Shown here: piece after piece, positions 40,135-48,385 of the stretch
Layout of the letters: every line of letters begins with the position of its first letter
How positions within the stretch are numbered: position 1 is the first letter of the stretch
Assembly: GCA_036381175.1 (NCBI GenBank)
Contig: DASVDI010000006.1
Location: 1-64,000, forward strand
Origin: JAJUFS01 sp036381175
GTDB taxonomy: Bacteria > Pseudomonadota > Gammaproteobacteria > Natronospirales > JAJUFS01
Length of the DNA: 64,000 nt
Direction: 5' to 3'
The notes under the pieces: model-generated
The model's database searches: none
Told to the model about the DNA's origin: nothing
The model's input: the letters and a program-made list of their open reading frames with translations, nothing else
Made by a program: the position numbers and the translations under genes

Positions 40135-42624
40135 GTGGATGCAGTGACAGGACATCGCGAAAATTCTCACGACTGGCCATTGTTGATCCTCGGTGTGCTG
40201 ATCGCATTGCTCGGCCTCGCGCTCGTGATCGGCGGTGCGTGGCTGATGACACTTGGCGGCTCCTGGTATTACCTGCTCGCCGGCATCGGCCTGCTGATTG
40301 CCGGCGTGCAACTCGCGCGCGGAAAGGTTTCCGGTGCGTGGTGGTTCGCCGCCGTGTTCATCGGCACGCTGCTCTGGGCTGCTTGGGAATCCGGCCTTGA
40401 TTACTGGCGATGGATTCCGCGTGCCGGTTTGATCGTGGTGCTCGCGATTTTTGTCGCGCTGCTGTTGCCACGTCTTTCGGATAACGACGGTTCAAGAATC
40501 TTTTCGCGTTCCGTTTCCTGGTCGCTTGCCGGTGCGTTGATGCTGGTTTTCATCGGCGTGTTCGCGCTCGCCTTCGTGCCGCCGGAAATCACCGGCGCGG
40601 GTTGGCAGGCTGCGCGCGCAACACCCGGCGTCACGGATGCGACGCCAGCGCGAAGCGACGCAGACGACGCGTTCATTCAGCCGGCGGTCGCGCCCGTTGA
40701 TACCGATTGGCCGGCTTACGGGCGCAGCAACGGCGCGCGAAGGTACTCGCCGTTGAGCGACATCAATCCTGGGAACGTCGCGAACCTCGAAAAAGTCTGG
40801 ACGTATCGCACCGGCGATATCCCGGAAAAACTCTGGGGCGCGGAAACAACGCCGTTGAAAGTCGATGACACGCTCTACCTTTGCTCGGCGACCAACATCC
40901 TGATTGCACTCGATGCCGCGACTGGCGAGGAAATCTGGCGGCATGAGGTGAAAATTCCCGAGAAAAACATTCCATACACGGCGGCATGTCGCAGCGTTGC
41001 GTATTACGAATTCCCGCCGCTTGAGACGCCCGGCGAAGGCGTGGCCGGCGTTACGGCGCTCGGCGTTCCGCAACCCTGCTCACCACGCATCATCGAAGGC
41101 ACGCTTGATGGCCGATTGATCGCGGTCGATGCGCTCACCGGCGAGCGTTGCGAAAACTTCGGCGACAACGGCGAGGTCGACATCACACGCGACATGGGTG
41201 AAGTGTTGCCCGGCATGGTGTCGATCACATCGCCGCCGATCATCGTGCGCGGCGTAATCGTTACCGGTCACCAGGTGCTTGATGGCCAACGCCGCTGGGC
41301 GCCGTCGGGCGTGATCCAGGGTTTCGACGCCATGACCGGCGAACGAGTCTGGGCCTGGGACATGATGCATCCGGAATGGAAGAACGGCCCGCCGCCGGGA
41401 GAAACGTTCGCGCGCGGCACGCCCAACATGTGGACGATCGCGAGCGCCGATGAAGAACTCGGTTTCGTTTATTTGCCGATGGGCAACTCCGCCGTGGATT
41501 ACTGGAGCAGCTTGCGGCGTCCGCCGGAGAATGAATACTCGACCTCACTGCTCGCGATCGATGTCACCACCGGCGAACCTGCGTGGCATTTCCAGACGGT
41601 GCACAAGGATGTCTGGGATTACGATCTGGGCTCGACGGGCAGCCTGATCGATTTCCCGACGGATGATGGTCCTGTTCCCGCCATTGTTCTCTCCAGCAAG
41701 CAGGGCGATCTCTACGTGCTGAATCGCCGTACGGGTGAACCGCTCACCGGTGTAGAAGAACGACCGGTTCCGCAGGGCGGCGTCGAGCCGGATGAGCGCG
41801 CACCGACGCAACCGTTTTCGCTGTACCACACGCTTGCGAAACGCAACCTCACTGAAAAGGACATGTGGGGACTCACGCCGCTCGATCAGCTTTGGTGTCG
41901 CATCCAGTTTCAGCGCGCAAGTTATGAAGGCATCTACACACCGCCGACGGCTGGCCAGCACTGGATTCAATATCCGGGTTACAACGGCGGCTCCGACTGG
42001 GGCGGCATTGCAATTGATCCGGAGCGCGGCGTGATCGTTGCGAACTACAACGACATGCCGAATCACAACGAGCTCGTGCCGCGCGAGCGCGCGGAAGAAC
42101 TCGGCTGGGCGCCGCGCAGTGAAGCGCGCGGGGACCCGGGCGGCGCGGAAGGCGCCGGTGATCCGCAGGCCGGCACGCCTTATGCCATCGATGTGAACGC
42201 GGGCTGGCGTCTCGATTTCACCGGATTGCTGTGCAAGGAACCGCCGTACGGCGGTATTCGTGTCATCGATCTCGCGAGTGGCGAAACCATCTGGGATCGC
42301 CCCTTCGGCACCGCGCGTGCCAACGGGCCTTTCGGCATTCCCTCGCACCTGCCGATCATCATGGGTACGCCGAACAACGGCGGCCCGGTGGTGACCGCCA
42401 GCGGGCTGATCTTTATCGCTGCCGCAACGGACAACCTGATTCGCGCGATTGATCTCAAGACCGGCGAGAAAGTCTGGGATGACGTTCTGCCCGCTGGCGG
42501 CCAGGCAACACCGATGACCTATTCCGTCGATGGCCGCCAATATCTCGTCATCATGGCGGGCGGACATCACTTCATGGAAACGCCGCCCGGCGATTACGTC
42601 ATCGCGTACGCGCTGCCTGAGTAA
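40135..42624 (+). CDS. Membrane-bound PQQ-dependent dehydrogenase, glucose/quinate/shikimate family
   Basis: An 829-aa quinoprotein. The N-terminal 150 residues contain five membrane helices, as in E. coli Gcd. The periplasmic domain is an eight-bladed propeller with tryptophan-docking motifs (WPAYGRSNGARRYSPLSDIN, ALDAATGEEIWRHE, AIDVTTGEPAWHFQTVHKDVWDYDL). It ends with GIPSHLPIIMGTPNNGGPVVTASGLIFIAAATDNLIRAIDLKTGEKVW. The enzyme oxidises an aldose or cyclitol and passes electrons to ubiquinone. The start is GTG 40135, with GAGG 6 nt upstream. No pqq biosynthesis genes lie in the window. The substrate cannot be fixed from sequence. Confidence 0.93.
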   Translation: MDAVTGHRENSHDWPLLILGVLIALLGLALVIGGAWLMTLGGSWYYLLAGIGLLIAGVQLARGKVSGAWWFAAVFIGTLLWAAWESGLDYWRWIPRAGLIVVLAIFVALLLPRLSDNDGSRIFSRSVSWSLAGALMLVFIGVFALAFVPPEITGAGWQAARATPGVTDATPARSDADDAFIQPAVAPVDTDWPAYGRSNGARRYSPLSDINPGNVANLEKVWTYRTGDIPEKLWGAETTPLKVDDTLYLCSATNILIALDAATGEEIWRHEVKIPEKNIPYTAACRSVAYYEFPPLETPGEGVAGVTALGVPQPCSPRIIEGTLDGRLIAVDALTGERCENFGDNGEVDITRDMGEVLPGMVSITSPPIIVRGVIVTGHQVLDGQRRWAPSGVIQGFDAMTGERVWAWDMMHPEWKNGPPPGETFARGTPNMWTIASADEELGFVYLPMGNSAVDYWSSLRRPPENEYSTSLLAIDVTTGEPAWHFQTVHKDVWDYDLGSTGSLIDFPTDDGPVPAIVLSSKQGDLYVLNRRTGEPLTGVEERPVPQGGVEPDERAPTQPFSLYHTLAKRNLTEKDMWGLTPLDQLWCRIQFQRASYEGIYTPPTAGQHWIQYPGYNGGSDWGGIAIDPERGVIVANYNDMPNHNELVPRERAEELGWAPRSEARGDPGGAEGAGDPQAGTPYAIDVNAGWRLDFTGLLCKEPPYGGIRVIDLASGETIWDRPFGTARANGPFGIPSHLPIIMGTPNNGGPVVTASGLIFIAAATDNLIRAIDLKTGEKVWDDVLPAGGQATPMTYSVDGRQYLVIMAGGHHFMETPPGDYVIAYALPE

Positions 42625-42759
42625 GCGGCTTTGTCGAAAATCGCGAATCTGCTTTCATCACTACGCGAAACAAAATGACGCCGCGCAATCGGCGGTGGGA
42701 TTGATGTGTTCGCGCGCCTGCGGTAGTAAGTAGTTCCCGCCCATATGCCGGAGTTTGGA

Positions 42760-44592
42760 ATGGCGCACGGAAACATGACCGATCGCCTGGATCGTCCGGT
42801 TGACACCGAGCGCGATCACATTCTCGGATCTCCCGACGCGGACATCACGCTGCTCGAATACGGCAGCTACGACTGCCCGCATTGCCGCGCGGCCAACGAA
42901 CGCATCACGGAAGTGCGCAAGCAGTTCGGCGATCGCCTGCGCTATGTTTTCCGGCACCGGCCGGTTACGGGCAGCGATATCGCGCGACGCGCGGCGGTTC
43001 TTGTTGAGCGCGTGCCACCGGAGCACTTCTGGGAAGCGCATGTTGCGTTGATGACGCGTTCCGCAAGGCTGACGGAAGAAGACCTTGAAGCGGTCGCGGA
43101 TGAATTCGGCGTGCGCGATGACGACGAATCCCGTGCGCGCGCGAAAGCGCATGTCGAAGCCGATGAACGCAGCGCGCGTGCGAGCGGCGTCATGCTCTCG
43201 CCGACCTTCTTCATCAACGGGCGCCGCTATTCCGGGCCATGGGATGAAAGCGCATTCACCGATGCCATGCACGGCTCGCTGGGACATCGCATGCGCACGG
43301 CAGCGCTGGATTTTGCGAGCTGGGCGCCATCGGCGGGCATTTTGCTGCTGCTCGCATCGGTGCTCGCGGTCGCACTGACCAACTCGCCATGGGGTGAAGC
43401 GTTCACGGCTTTCTGGCAGCAACCGACGGGTTTCGTTTTCGGCGATGCGTCTTTCGGCCTGCCGCTGTTGAGCTGGATCAACGAAGGCTTGTTGAGCATC
43501 TTCTTCCTCGTCGTTGGTCTTGAGATAAAACGCGAGTTCACTGTCGGCCATCTCGCCACCCGGCGCTCGGCCGCGTTGCCGATTGCGGCTGCCATCGGCG
43601 GCATCGTGGTGCCGGCGCTTCTTTATGTTTTCATCATTCCCGAGGGGCCATGGGCGCGCGGTTGGGGCGTGCCGATGGCAACCGACACCGCATTCGCCAT
43701 TGCACTCATTGCGATGATGGGACGGCGCGTTCCCGTGGAACTGCGCATTTTTCTTACCGCCGCAACCATTGTCGATGACATCGGCGCGATACTGGTTGTT
43801 GCCGCGTTTTATTCCACGGAACTGAACGTGACTTACCTGGTCGCCGCCGCTTTCATTACCGGCGGACTCGCGATGCTGAACGCCGCGCGTGTTTACCGTG
43901 CGTCACCTTACGTGTTGCTCGGCATCGTGCTGTGGGCGTGCGTGCATGCCGGCGGCGTCCACGCAACGCTTGCGGGCGTGATTCTCGCGCTGTTCATCCC
44001 GACGCGCCCGCCACCGAATTTCCGCGCACTGGCCTTGCAGGCGGACGCGATTCTCGACGCGGAGGCGCAGCATGGCGGCGAAGCATATCGCACCGGCCCG
44101 TCCGAACCTGCCATGCGTGCACTGGATGCCATTCACGACCGGCTGGAATCACCTGCTGCACGCATGCTGCGACATGCCGGGCCACGCTCGAGTTACATCG
44201 TGCTGCCGTTGTTTGCCCTGGCAAACGCGGGTGTCGTGGTCACCACCGATATCTTCGGCGCTCACGAACCGCTGATGATCGCGATCATCCTGGGACTCGT
44301 TATCGGCAAACCGCTGGGCATGGTCATGTTCTGCGCGATCGCGGTGGCGCTGAAACTGGCCATCAAGCCCGACGCCTATTCCTGGCAGCAAGTGACCGGC
44401 GCCGGTGCGCTGTCCGGTATCGGTTTCACCATGTCGCTGTTCATCGCCGCGCAGGCATTTCCGAACACGGATGATTTCGCTGCCGCAAAAATTGCGGTGT
44501 TTGCGGCATCGATTCTCGCGGCGATCATCGGCACCGCGATCCTGTGGCATGCCGGACATGCGAATGACAACGACGAGACAACGGAAGGCTGA
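42760..44592 (+). CDS. nhaA: DsbA-like thioredoxin domain fused to Na+/H+ antiporter NhaA
   Basis: A 610-aa two-domain protein. Residues 1-180 form a thioredoxin/DsbA-like domain with active site YDCPHC, a helical insert and the cis-Pro segment GVMLSPTFFINGRRY. The remaining 430 residues are a complete NhaA antiporter: SWINEGLLSIFFLVVGLEIKREF, GWGVPMATDTAFAIALIAMMG, TIVDDIGAILVVAAFY (transport Asp pair), and GIGFTMSLFIAAQAF. ATG 42760 has GGAG 6 nt upstream; ATG 42745 or 42775 are alternatives. Because NhaA has cytoplasmic termini, the CPHC domain would lie in the cytoplasm, which raises the possibility of redox control of pH and sodium homeostasis. Confidence 0.92.
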   Translation: MAHGNMTDRLDRPVDTERDHILGSPDADITLLEYGSYDCPHCRAANERITEVRKQFGDRLRYVFRHRPVTGSDIARRAAVLVERVPPEHFWEAHVALMTRSARLTEEDLEAVADEFGVRDDDESRARAKAHVEADERSARASGVMLSPTFFINGRRYSGPWDESAFTDAMHGSLGHRMRTAALDFASWAPSAGILLLLASVLAVALTNSPWGEAFTAFWQQPTGFVFGDASFGLPLLSWINEGLLSIFFLVVGLEIKREFTVGHLATRRSAALPIAAAIGGIVVPALLYVFIIPEGPWARGWGVPMATDTAFAIALIAMMGRRVPVELRIFLTAATIVDDIGAILVVAAFYSTELNVTYLVAAAFITGGLAMLNAARVYRASPYVLLGIVLWACVHAGGVHATLAGVILALFIPTRPPPNFRALALQADAILDAEAQHGGEAYRTGPSEPAMRALDAIHDRLESPAARMLRHAGPRSSYIVLPLFALANAGVVVTTDIFGAHEPLMIAIILGLVIGKPLGMVMFCAIAVALKLAIKPDAYSWQQVTGAGALSGIGFTMSLFIAAQAFPNTDDFAAAKIAVFAASILAAIIGTAILWHAGHANDNDETTEG

Positions 44593-44600
44593 ATGCTGGT

Positions 44601-45122
44601 TCAGTTGCCCAGCGGCACATGCAGCGTCAATGCCAGCTCTTCGATGCCCGGGTTGCGTTCGGAGATTCCGCCGTTGGAAAAATGATGCAGGGCGAGTCCC
44701 AGGGAATAGCCGTTATCGAATTGCCAGCGGATTTCCAGCCCGCTGCGAAACTCCACCAGGTGGCCGAGATCGATTTCATCGCTGCCACCGAAGCGGCCCA
44801 CGCCGAAACTCGGGCTCAGTATCCAGTGCTCGCCGAGCCGGACTTCATAATGAAGATCGGCGTAAACAAAATACGCGCCATTTTCCGCGGCCGAAATGCC
44901 GGCAGCGGGAACCAGCTGCCAGTCTGTCACGTCGCTGAAGCGATACTCGGCGCTCGCGATCAGGGGCTCGCCGATATCATCGAATATCCCGACATGCCCG
45001 AGCGAAAATCCCAATGCCGGCGCATCGGAACGTTGCGCGCCGGCCGTTCGGTCATGCGGCATCCCGGCATCAGCCGCGGCCAATGTCGCTGCCAATGCCG
45101 ATGACAATAGCAATGCAGTCAT
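44601..45122 (-). CDS. pagL: PagL-type lipid A 3-O-deacylase (acyloxyacyl hydrolase family)
   Basis: A 173-aa exported outer-membrane enzyme. The signal peptide is MTALLLSSALAATLAAADA; an eight-stranded barrel follows with the C-terminal active-site segment HHFSNGGISERNPGIEEL. The His, the Ser two residues later and the Glu twelve residues after that reproduce the spacing of the PagL catalytic triad (His-126, Ser-128, Glu-140 in Pseudomonas). PagL removes the 3-linked acyl chain from lipid A. The longer in-frame N-terminus to 45251 is not protein-like. It converges with nhaA (8-nt gap). Confidence 0.82.
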   Translation of the reverse strand: MTALLLSSALAATLAAADAGMPHDRTAGAQRSDAPALGFSLGHVGIFDDIGEPLIASAEYRFSDVTDWQLVPAAGISAAENGAYFVYADLHYEVRLGEHWILSPSFGVGRFGGSDEIDLGHLVEFRSGLEIRWQFDNGYSLGLALHHFSNGGISERNPGIEELALTLHVPLGN

Positions 45123-45298
45123 TCGTCCGGTTATTTTCTGGTGTGAGCATTGAAACGTATTGACGGCGCAACCAGTGCTGCCGTTGCGCCCGCCGCCCAT
45201 TGCAATGGAAACCCCGCGCGGCAACCATCGAAGAAAACCCTGCAACAACAATTCCGGGACGCGTCATCCTCGACGCGCTTCCCTACCGGTAAAACCTG

Positions 45299-45323
45299 AA
45301 AGGACGGCGAGATGCCGTCCTTT
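45299..45323 (-). terminator. Terminator-type hairpin after the Gln-rich gene
   Basis: A 10-bp perfect stem AAAGGACGGC / GCCGTCCTTT with a 5-nt loop lies 28 nt after the stop at 45352. It has T residues on both sides, so it could work in either direction. Confidence 0.7.
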
Positions 45324-45351
45324 CCTGTCACACCGGATTGTTTCGAATGCG

Positions 45352-45549
45352 CTATTCCGCCAGATCCTGCCGGCGTTGCTGCTGGGGATCTGCCTGGCGT
45401 TGTTCCTGCTGAGGCTCCTGCGGTTGAAGCTGCGGTTGCTGCGGTTGTGGCTGATCGGGTTCGGCCTGCGGTTGAACAGGTTGTTCTTGCGGCTGCGCGT
45501 TCTGTTTCCGGTTATCGCGTTGCGGTTCGCGGGGCGTGTTCTGGTTCAT
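45352..45549 (-). CDS. Gln/Pro-rich 65-aa low-complexity protein
   Basis: The minus strand from ATG 45549 encodes MNQNTPREPQRDNRKQNAQP..., about 40% Gln with many Pro, Arg and Glu, probably disordered. It has an AAGGA-type ribosome binding site (TAAAGGAAAAGACC before the ATG) and a terminator hairpin downstream. The N-terminus resembles that of the 42-aa protein at 32328-32456 (M-[TN]-Q-x-N...), which makes a small family of disordered proteins possible. The opposite strand also stays open here, but only because CAG/CTG-rich DNA lacks stops. Upstream lie two GTACG pentamers (45688-45704). Function unknown. Confidence 0.65.
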   Translation of the reverse strand: MNQNTPREPQRDNRKQNAQPQEQPVQPQAEPDQPQPQQPQLQPQEPQQEQRQADPQQQRRQDLAE

Positions 45550-45687
45550 GGTCTTTTCCTTTAGAAAAGGTTTTTGATACCGGCGTTCCCGTTGAACGAA
45601 TCACACCGGCATTGCCGGCCTCCTGCCATTCGGCATCGCGACGTTGCCGCTCAGCCTGATGTCCTGATCGCATCATCGTCCTGCGGC

Positions 45688-45704
45688 GTACGACCGTCTG
45701 TACG
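45688..45704. promoter_or_regulatory. Paired GTACG elements upstream of Gln-rich gene
   Basis: GTACG at 45688-45692 and GTACGTTTTTGCGC from 45700 lie about 140-155 bp upstream of the Gln-rich gene. The second resembles the GTACGTTTGCGTAC operator candidates at 5223 and 5275, with two inserted T and an imperfect right arm. Confidence 0.3.
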
Positions 45705-45822
45705 TTTTTGCGCTTAAGTGGAAAGACAGTTCACGTAGTGGGAAACAGCAATACTCACGGCAGCGGATGCCAGGGCGGGAATGTGAAAACGTTGTGAAAC
45801 TGCCGCGCGCGTTCGCGGTGAA

Positions 45823-47025
45823 TCATGGCGCGGAAACGGCTGTGGCCGTGGAAAGTTTCCGCACGCTCGCAATGACGATCACGAGCAGTACGGCCAGCGG
45901 CGGCAAGGCGATCACTAACAAGGTGTTCCAGCCCGTTACATGAACAGCCGCGCCGGAAGCGAGTGACGCGAACGCCGTGACGGTGAATACCAGGAAATCG
46001 TTCGCGGCCTGCACGCGGAAACGCTCGGCGGGCCGGTAGGTTTTTGTCAGCATCGTCGTTCCGCCGACGAACAGGAAATTCCAGCCGATGCCAAGCAGTA
46101 CCAATGCAACCGCGTAATGCACAACGGCGTGGCCCAGCATCGCCACGGCGACACAGGCGAACATGAAGACAATTCCCGCCAGCAGCATTCGCGCTTCGCC
46201 GAAGCGATGGATCAGCCAGCCGGATGCGAGCGACGGCAAGTACATCGCGGCAATATGCACCTGGATCACGGCAGCCGTGTGACCGAGCGCGTGCCCGTCA
46301 ATCACGTGCATGGAAACGGGCGTCGCGGTCATCAGGAACACCATCACGCCGTAACCCGCGGCGGCGGCAAGCACCGCAACAATGAAGCGTTGCTGTCGCG
46401 CGATTTCCTGCCACGGTCGCGCCTCAAGGTCCGTGCTTCGCAGTTGTTCGACCGGCACATCGCGATAGCGAACCAGCAGCAACAGCGAAACCGCGAGCAG
46501 CCCGGCCAGCATCAGGTAAGCGGTCGCATCGCGCGAGATGCCTTGCGCCGGCGCGGCACTTTGCACCAGCAGCGGACCGATGAAAGCGGCCGCCAGCGTG
46601 CCGAGCAGGACCAGTGAAACGGCCCGCGGGACGTTTTCCTGCGTGACGTTTTCAGCGGCGGCGAAGCGGTATTGCTGAACGGCAGCAGCGTTCGCGCCGA
46701 GCAACAACGTCGCCGTGCAGAACAACCAGAAGCCTTCGCGCTGAATGGCGATTGCCGCGAGCAATGCACCGAAGACTGCGACGCCGTTGGCGAAAAGGAA
46801 TCCGAAGCGGCGTCCGTTCCTGCGCATCAGCAGCGCAACGGGAACGGTGCTGATCGCGAGACCGACAACCATCAGCGCGACCGGCAGCGTCGCGAGGCGC
46901 GGATCGGGTGCAAGCTGCGATCCGACAATGCCGCCCAGCAGCGTGTTGAAAGGCGGAACCGCCATGCCCAGCGCCTGCGCAATAACCAACAGCCGCACGT
47001 TCGGAATCTTCAGCAGGGCAAACAT
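45823..47025 (-). CDS. MFS transporter
   Basis: A 400-aa major facilitator protein with 12 hydrophobic helices. The first half contains GLAISTVPVALLMRRNGRRFGFLFANGVAVFGALLAA, where LMRRNGRRFGF is the G-x-x-x-D/R-R-x-G-R-R-type cytoplasmic loop of the superfamily. The second half contains the matching SGWLIHRFGEARMLLAG loop. GGGAG lies 7 nt before ATG 47025; the in-frame extension to 47058 has no such site. The gene is divergent from the riboswitch-controlled methionine operon. Its substrate is unknown. Confidence 0.85.
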   Translation of the reverse strand: MFALLKIPNVRLLVIAQALGMAVPPFNTLLGGIVGSQLAPDPRLATLPVALMVVGLAISTVPVALLMRRNGRRFGFLFANGVAVFGALLAAIAIQREGFWLFCTATLLLGANAAAVQQYRFAAAENVTQENVPRAVSLVLLGTLAAAFIGPLLVQSAAPAQGISRDATAYLMLAGLLAVSLLLLVRYRDVPVEQLRSTDLEARPWQEIARQQRFIVAVLAAAAGYGVMVFLMTATPVSMHVIDGHALGHTAAVIQVHIAAMYLPSLASGWLIHRFGEARMLLAGIVFMFACVAVAMLGHAVVHYAVALVLLGIGWNFLFVGGTTMLTKTYRPAERFRVQAANDFLVFTVTAFASLASGAAVHVTGWNTLLVIALPPLAVLLVIVIASVRKLSTATAVSAP

Positions 47026-47123
47026 CGAAACTCCCTTTGCATCCGGCGATGCATGCAACAGCGGCAGAGTTTAGTGCATGCAATCCGATGCCGCACTTAT
47101 GCCGAATGGCAATAAGCAGACGG

Positions 47124-47151
47124 TTGACAGCAATACTGGAAACGGTAATCT
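47124..47151 (+). promoter_or_regulatory. Sigma-70 promoter of the methionine operon
   Basis: TTGACA (47124-47129), 16-nt spacer, TAATCT (47146-47151). Transcription would start near 47158, exactly at the first base pair of the SAM riboswitch P1 helix, which strongly supports the call. Confidence 0.8.
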
Positions 47152-47158
47152 CGAAACC

Positions 47159-47280
47159 ACTCATCGAGACCGGCTGAGGGACAGGCCCATTGACGCCGGG
47201 GCAACCGACGAAGCTAACCACTTCGCAAAGGTGCCAACTCCTGCGGTGAACATCGTCAGATGCTTCGCCGATAGATGAGT
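47159..47280 (+). promoter_or_regulatory. SAM-I (S-box) riboswitch
   Basis: P1 is formed by ACTCAT (47159-47164) and ATGAGT (47275-47280). Between them are the S-box core elements in order: GAGGGACAGGCCC, GACGCCGGGGCAACC, AAAGGTGCCAACTCCTGCGG and a P4-like hairpin. These are the conserved residues that bind S-adenosylmethionine. It lies 103 nt upstream of metX (ATG 47384), so SAM should switch off homocysteine synthesis genes. No terminator follows; GGTTTC at 47345-47350 can pair with GAAACC at 47359-47364 or at 47377-47382, the latter overlapping the ribosome binding site, which suggests translational control. The stretch 47026-47383 otherwise has no gene. Confidence 0.9.
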
Positions 47281-47383
47281 GATCGTGAACTGTCGCGTAT
47301 GCGGCAAGGGGCGCGATTCACTCTGCCTGCGCGGTCTCCGCCGGGGTTTCCGATGAGCGAAACCTTTGAACATGGAGAAACCG

Positions 47384-48385
47384 ATGTCCGCGCATCAACA
47401 CCTGATTTTTTCACCGGAAGTTCCCGCAACTGGCAGCATCGTGCTGCCGGCGTTTCGTGCCCGTCATGCAAGGCGGCCGGGGCATTTGACCATTCGCTAC
47501 ACGCGCAGCAGCGATCCCGCGCTCGGCCTTCCTGTTGTCGTGGTGCTCGGTGGTGTATCGGCAAACGCCGATGTCATCGCCTGCGCAGACCGCTCGCCAG
47601 GCTGGTGGTGCACGCAAGCCGGTACCGGCTGCGCGCTGGATACGAACCGTTACGATGTGATCAGCATGGACTTCATCACCGGCGGCGGCATTGATGGCGC
47701 TGATTGCCGGCACATCGCGACGGGGGACCAAGCCGATGCGCTGGCCGCATTGTTGAATGCCTTGCACATTCGCCGCCTGCACGCCTTCGTGGGCGCGTCC
47801 TACGGCGCCATGGTCGCGTTGTGTTTTGCTGCCCGCTACCCGGAACGGCTGGCGCGATTGATTGCGATCAGCGGCGCGCACGTCGCGCATCCCCGCGCTG
47901 TTGCGATTCGCAGCATTCAGCGTCGGATCATCCACCTTGCACGTGATGCCGGAAAGCCCGCGGAAGGCGTCGCGCTGGCGCGAGCGCTTGCGATTGCCGG
48001 TTACCGTGAACATGCCGAATTTGCCGCGCGTTTCAGCGGACCACCGAAACGATTTCACAAGGGCTTTCGTTTTCCCGTCGAGGATTACCTGGAGCACAAC
48101 GGCCGCAAATACGCTGCGCGCGTTGACGCGGATGATTATTACCAGTTGTGCGAATCGCTCGATCTGCATGACGTCGATCCTTCCGGCATTACAACGCCTG
48201 CAACACTCATCGCCGCCGATCCGGATTTTCTCGTGCCGCTTTCACAGATGCAGGAGCTCGCCGAACGCCTGCGCGGCCCCGCGCAATTGCATGTGCTGCG
48301 CACCGCGTACGGACACGATGCATTCCTGAAGGAACCGGTGGCGATTGCAGGATTGCTGCGTGATGCGCTGGAGGTGGCGGCATGA
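47384..48385 (+). CDS. metX: Homoserine O-acyltransferase MetX family
   Basis: A 333-aa alpha/beta hydrolase-fold acyltransferase. It has the oxyanion region PVVVVLGGVSANADV, the nucleophile elbow HAFVGASYGAMVALCFAARYPERL (Ser near 140) and the C-terminal His in TAYGHDAFL, with Asp in AADPDFLVPL. MetX proteins activate homoserine with acetyl-CoA or, in Xanthomonadaceae, succinyl-CoA; which donor is used here is not decided by the sequence. ATG 47384 is chosen because GGAG sits 6 nt upstream; ATG 47372 is in frame but lacks a site. It is the first gene of the riboswitch-controlled operon, with a 4-nt overlap to metB. Confidence 0.9.
   Translation: MSAHQHLIFSPEVPATGSIVLPAFRARHARRPGHLTIRYTRSSDPALGLPVVVVLGGVSANADVIACADRSPGWWCTQAGTGCALDTNRYDVISMDFITGGGIDGADCRHIATGDQADALAALLNALHIRRLHAFVGASYGAMVALCFAARYPERLARLIAISGAHVAHPRAVAIRSIQRRIIHLARDAGKPAEGVALARALAIAGYREHAEFAARFSGPPKRFHKGFRFPVEDYLEHNGRKYAARVDADDYYQLCESLDLHDVDPSGITTPATLIAADPDFLVPLSQMQELAERLRGPAQLHVLRTAYGHDAFLKEPVAIAGLLRDALEVAA

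Noticed and set aside
45160..45659. Leu/Arg-rich plus-strand frames opposite the Gln-rich gene
   Set aside because: They arise by translating CTG/CGG-rich complement of CAG-rich codons; the minus strand has the ribosome binding site and terminator.
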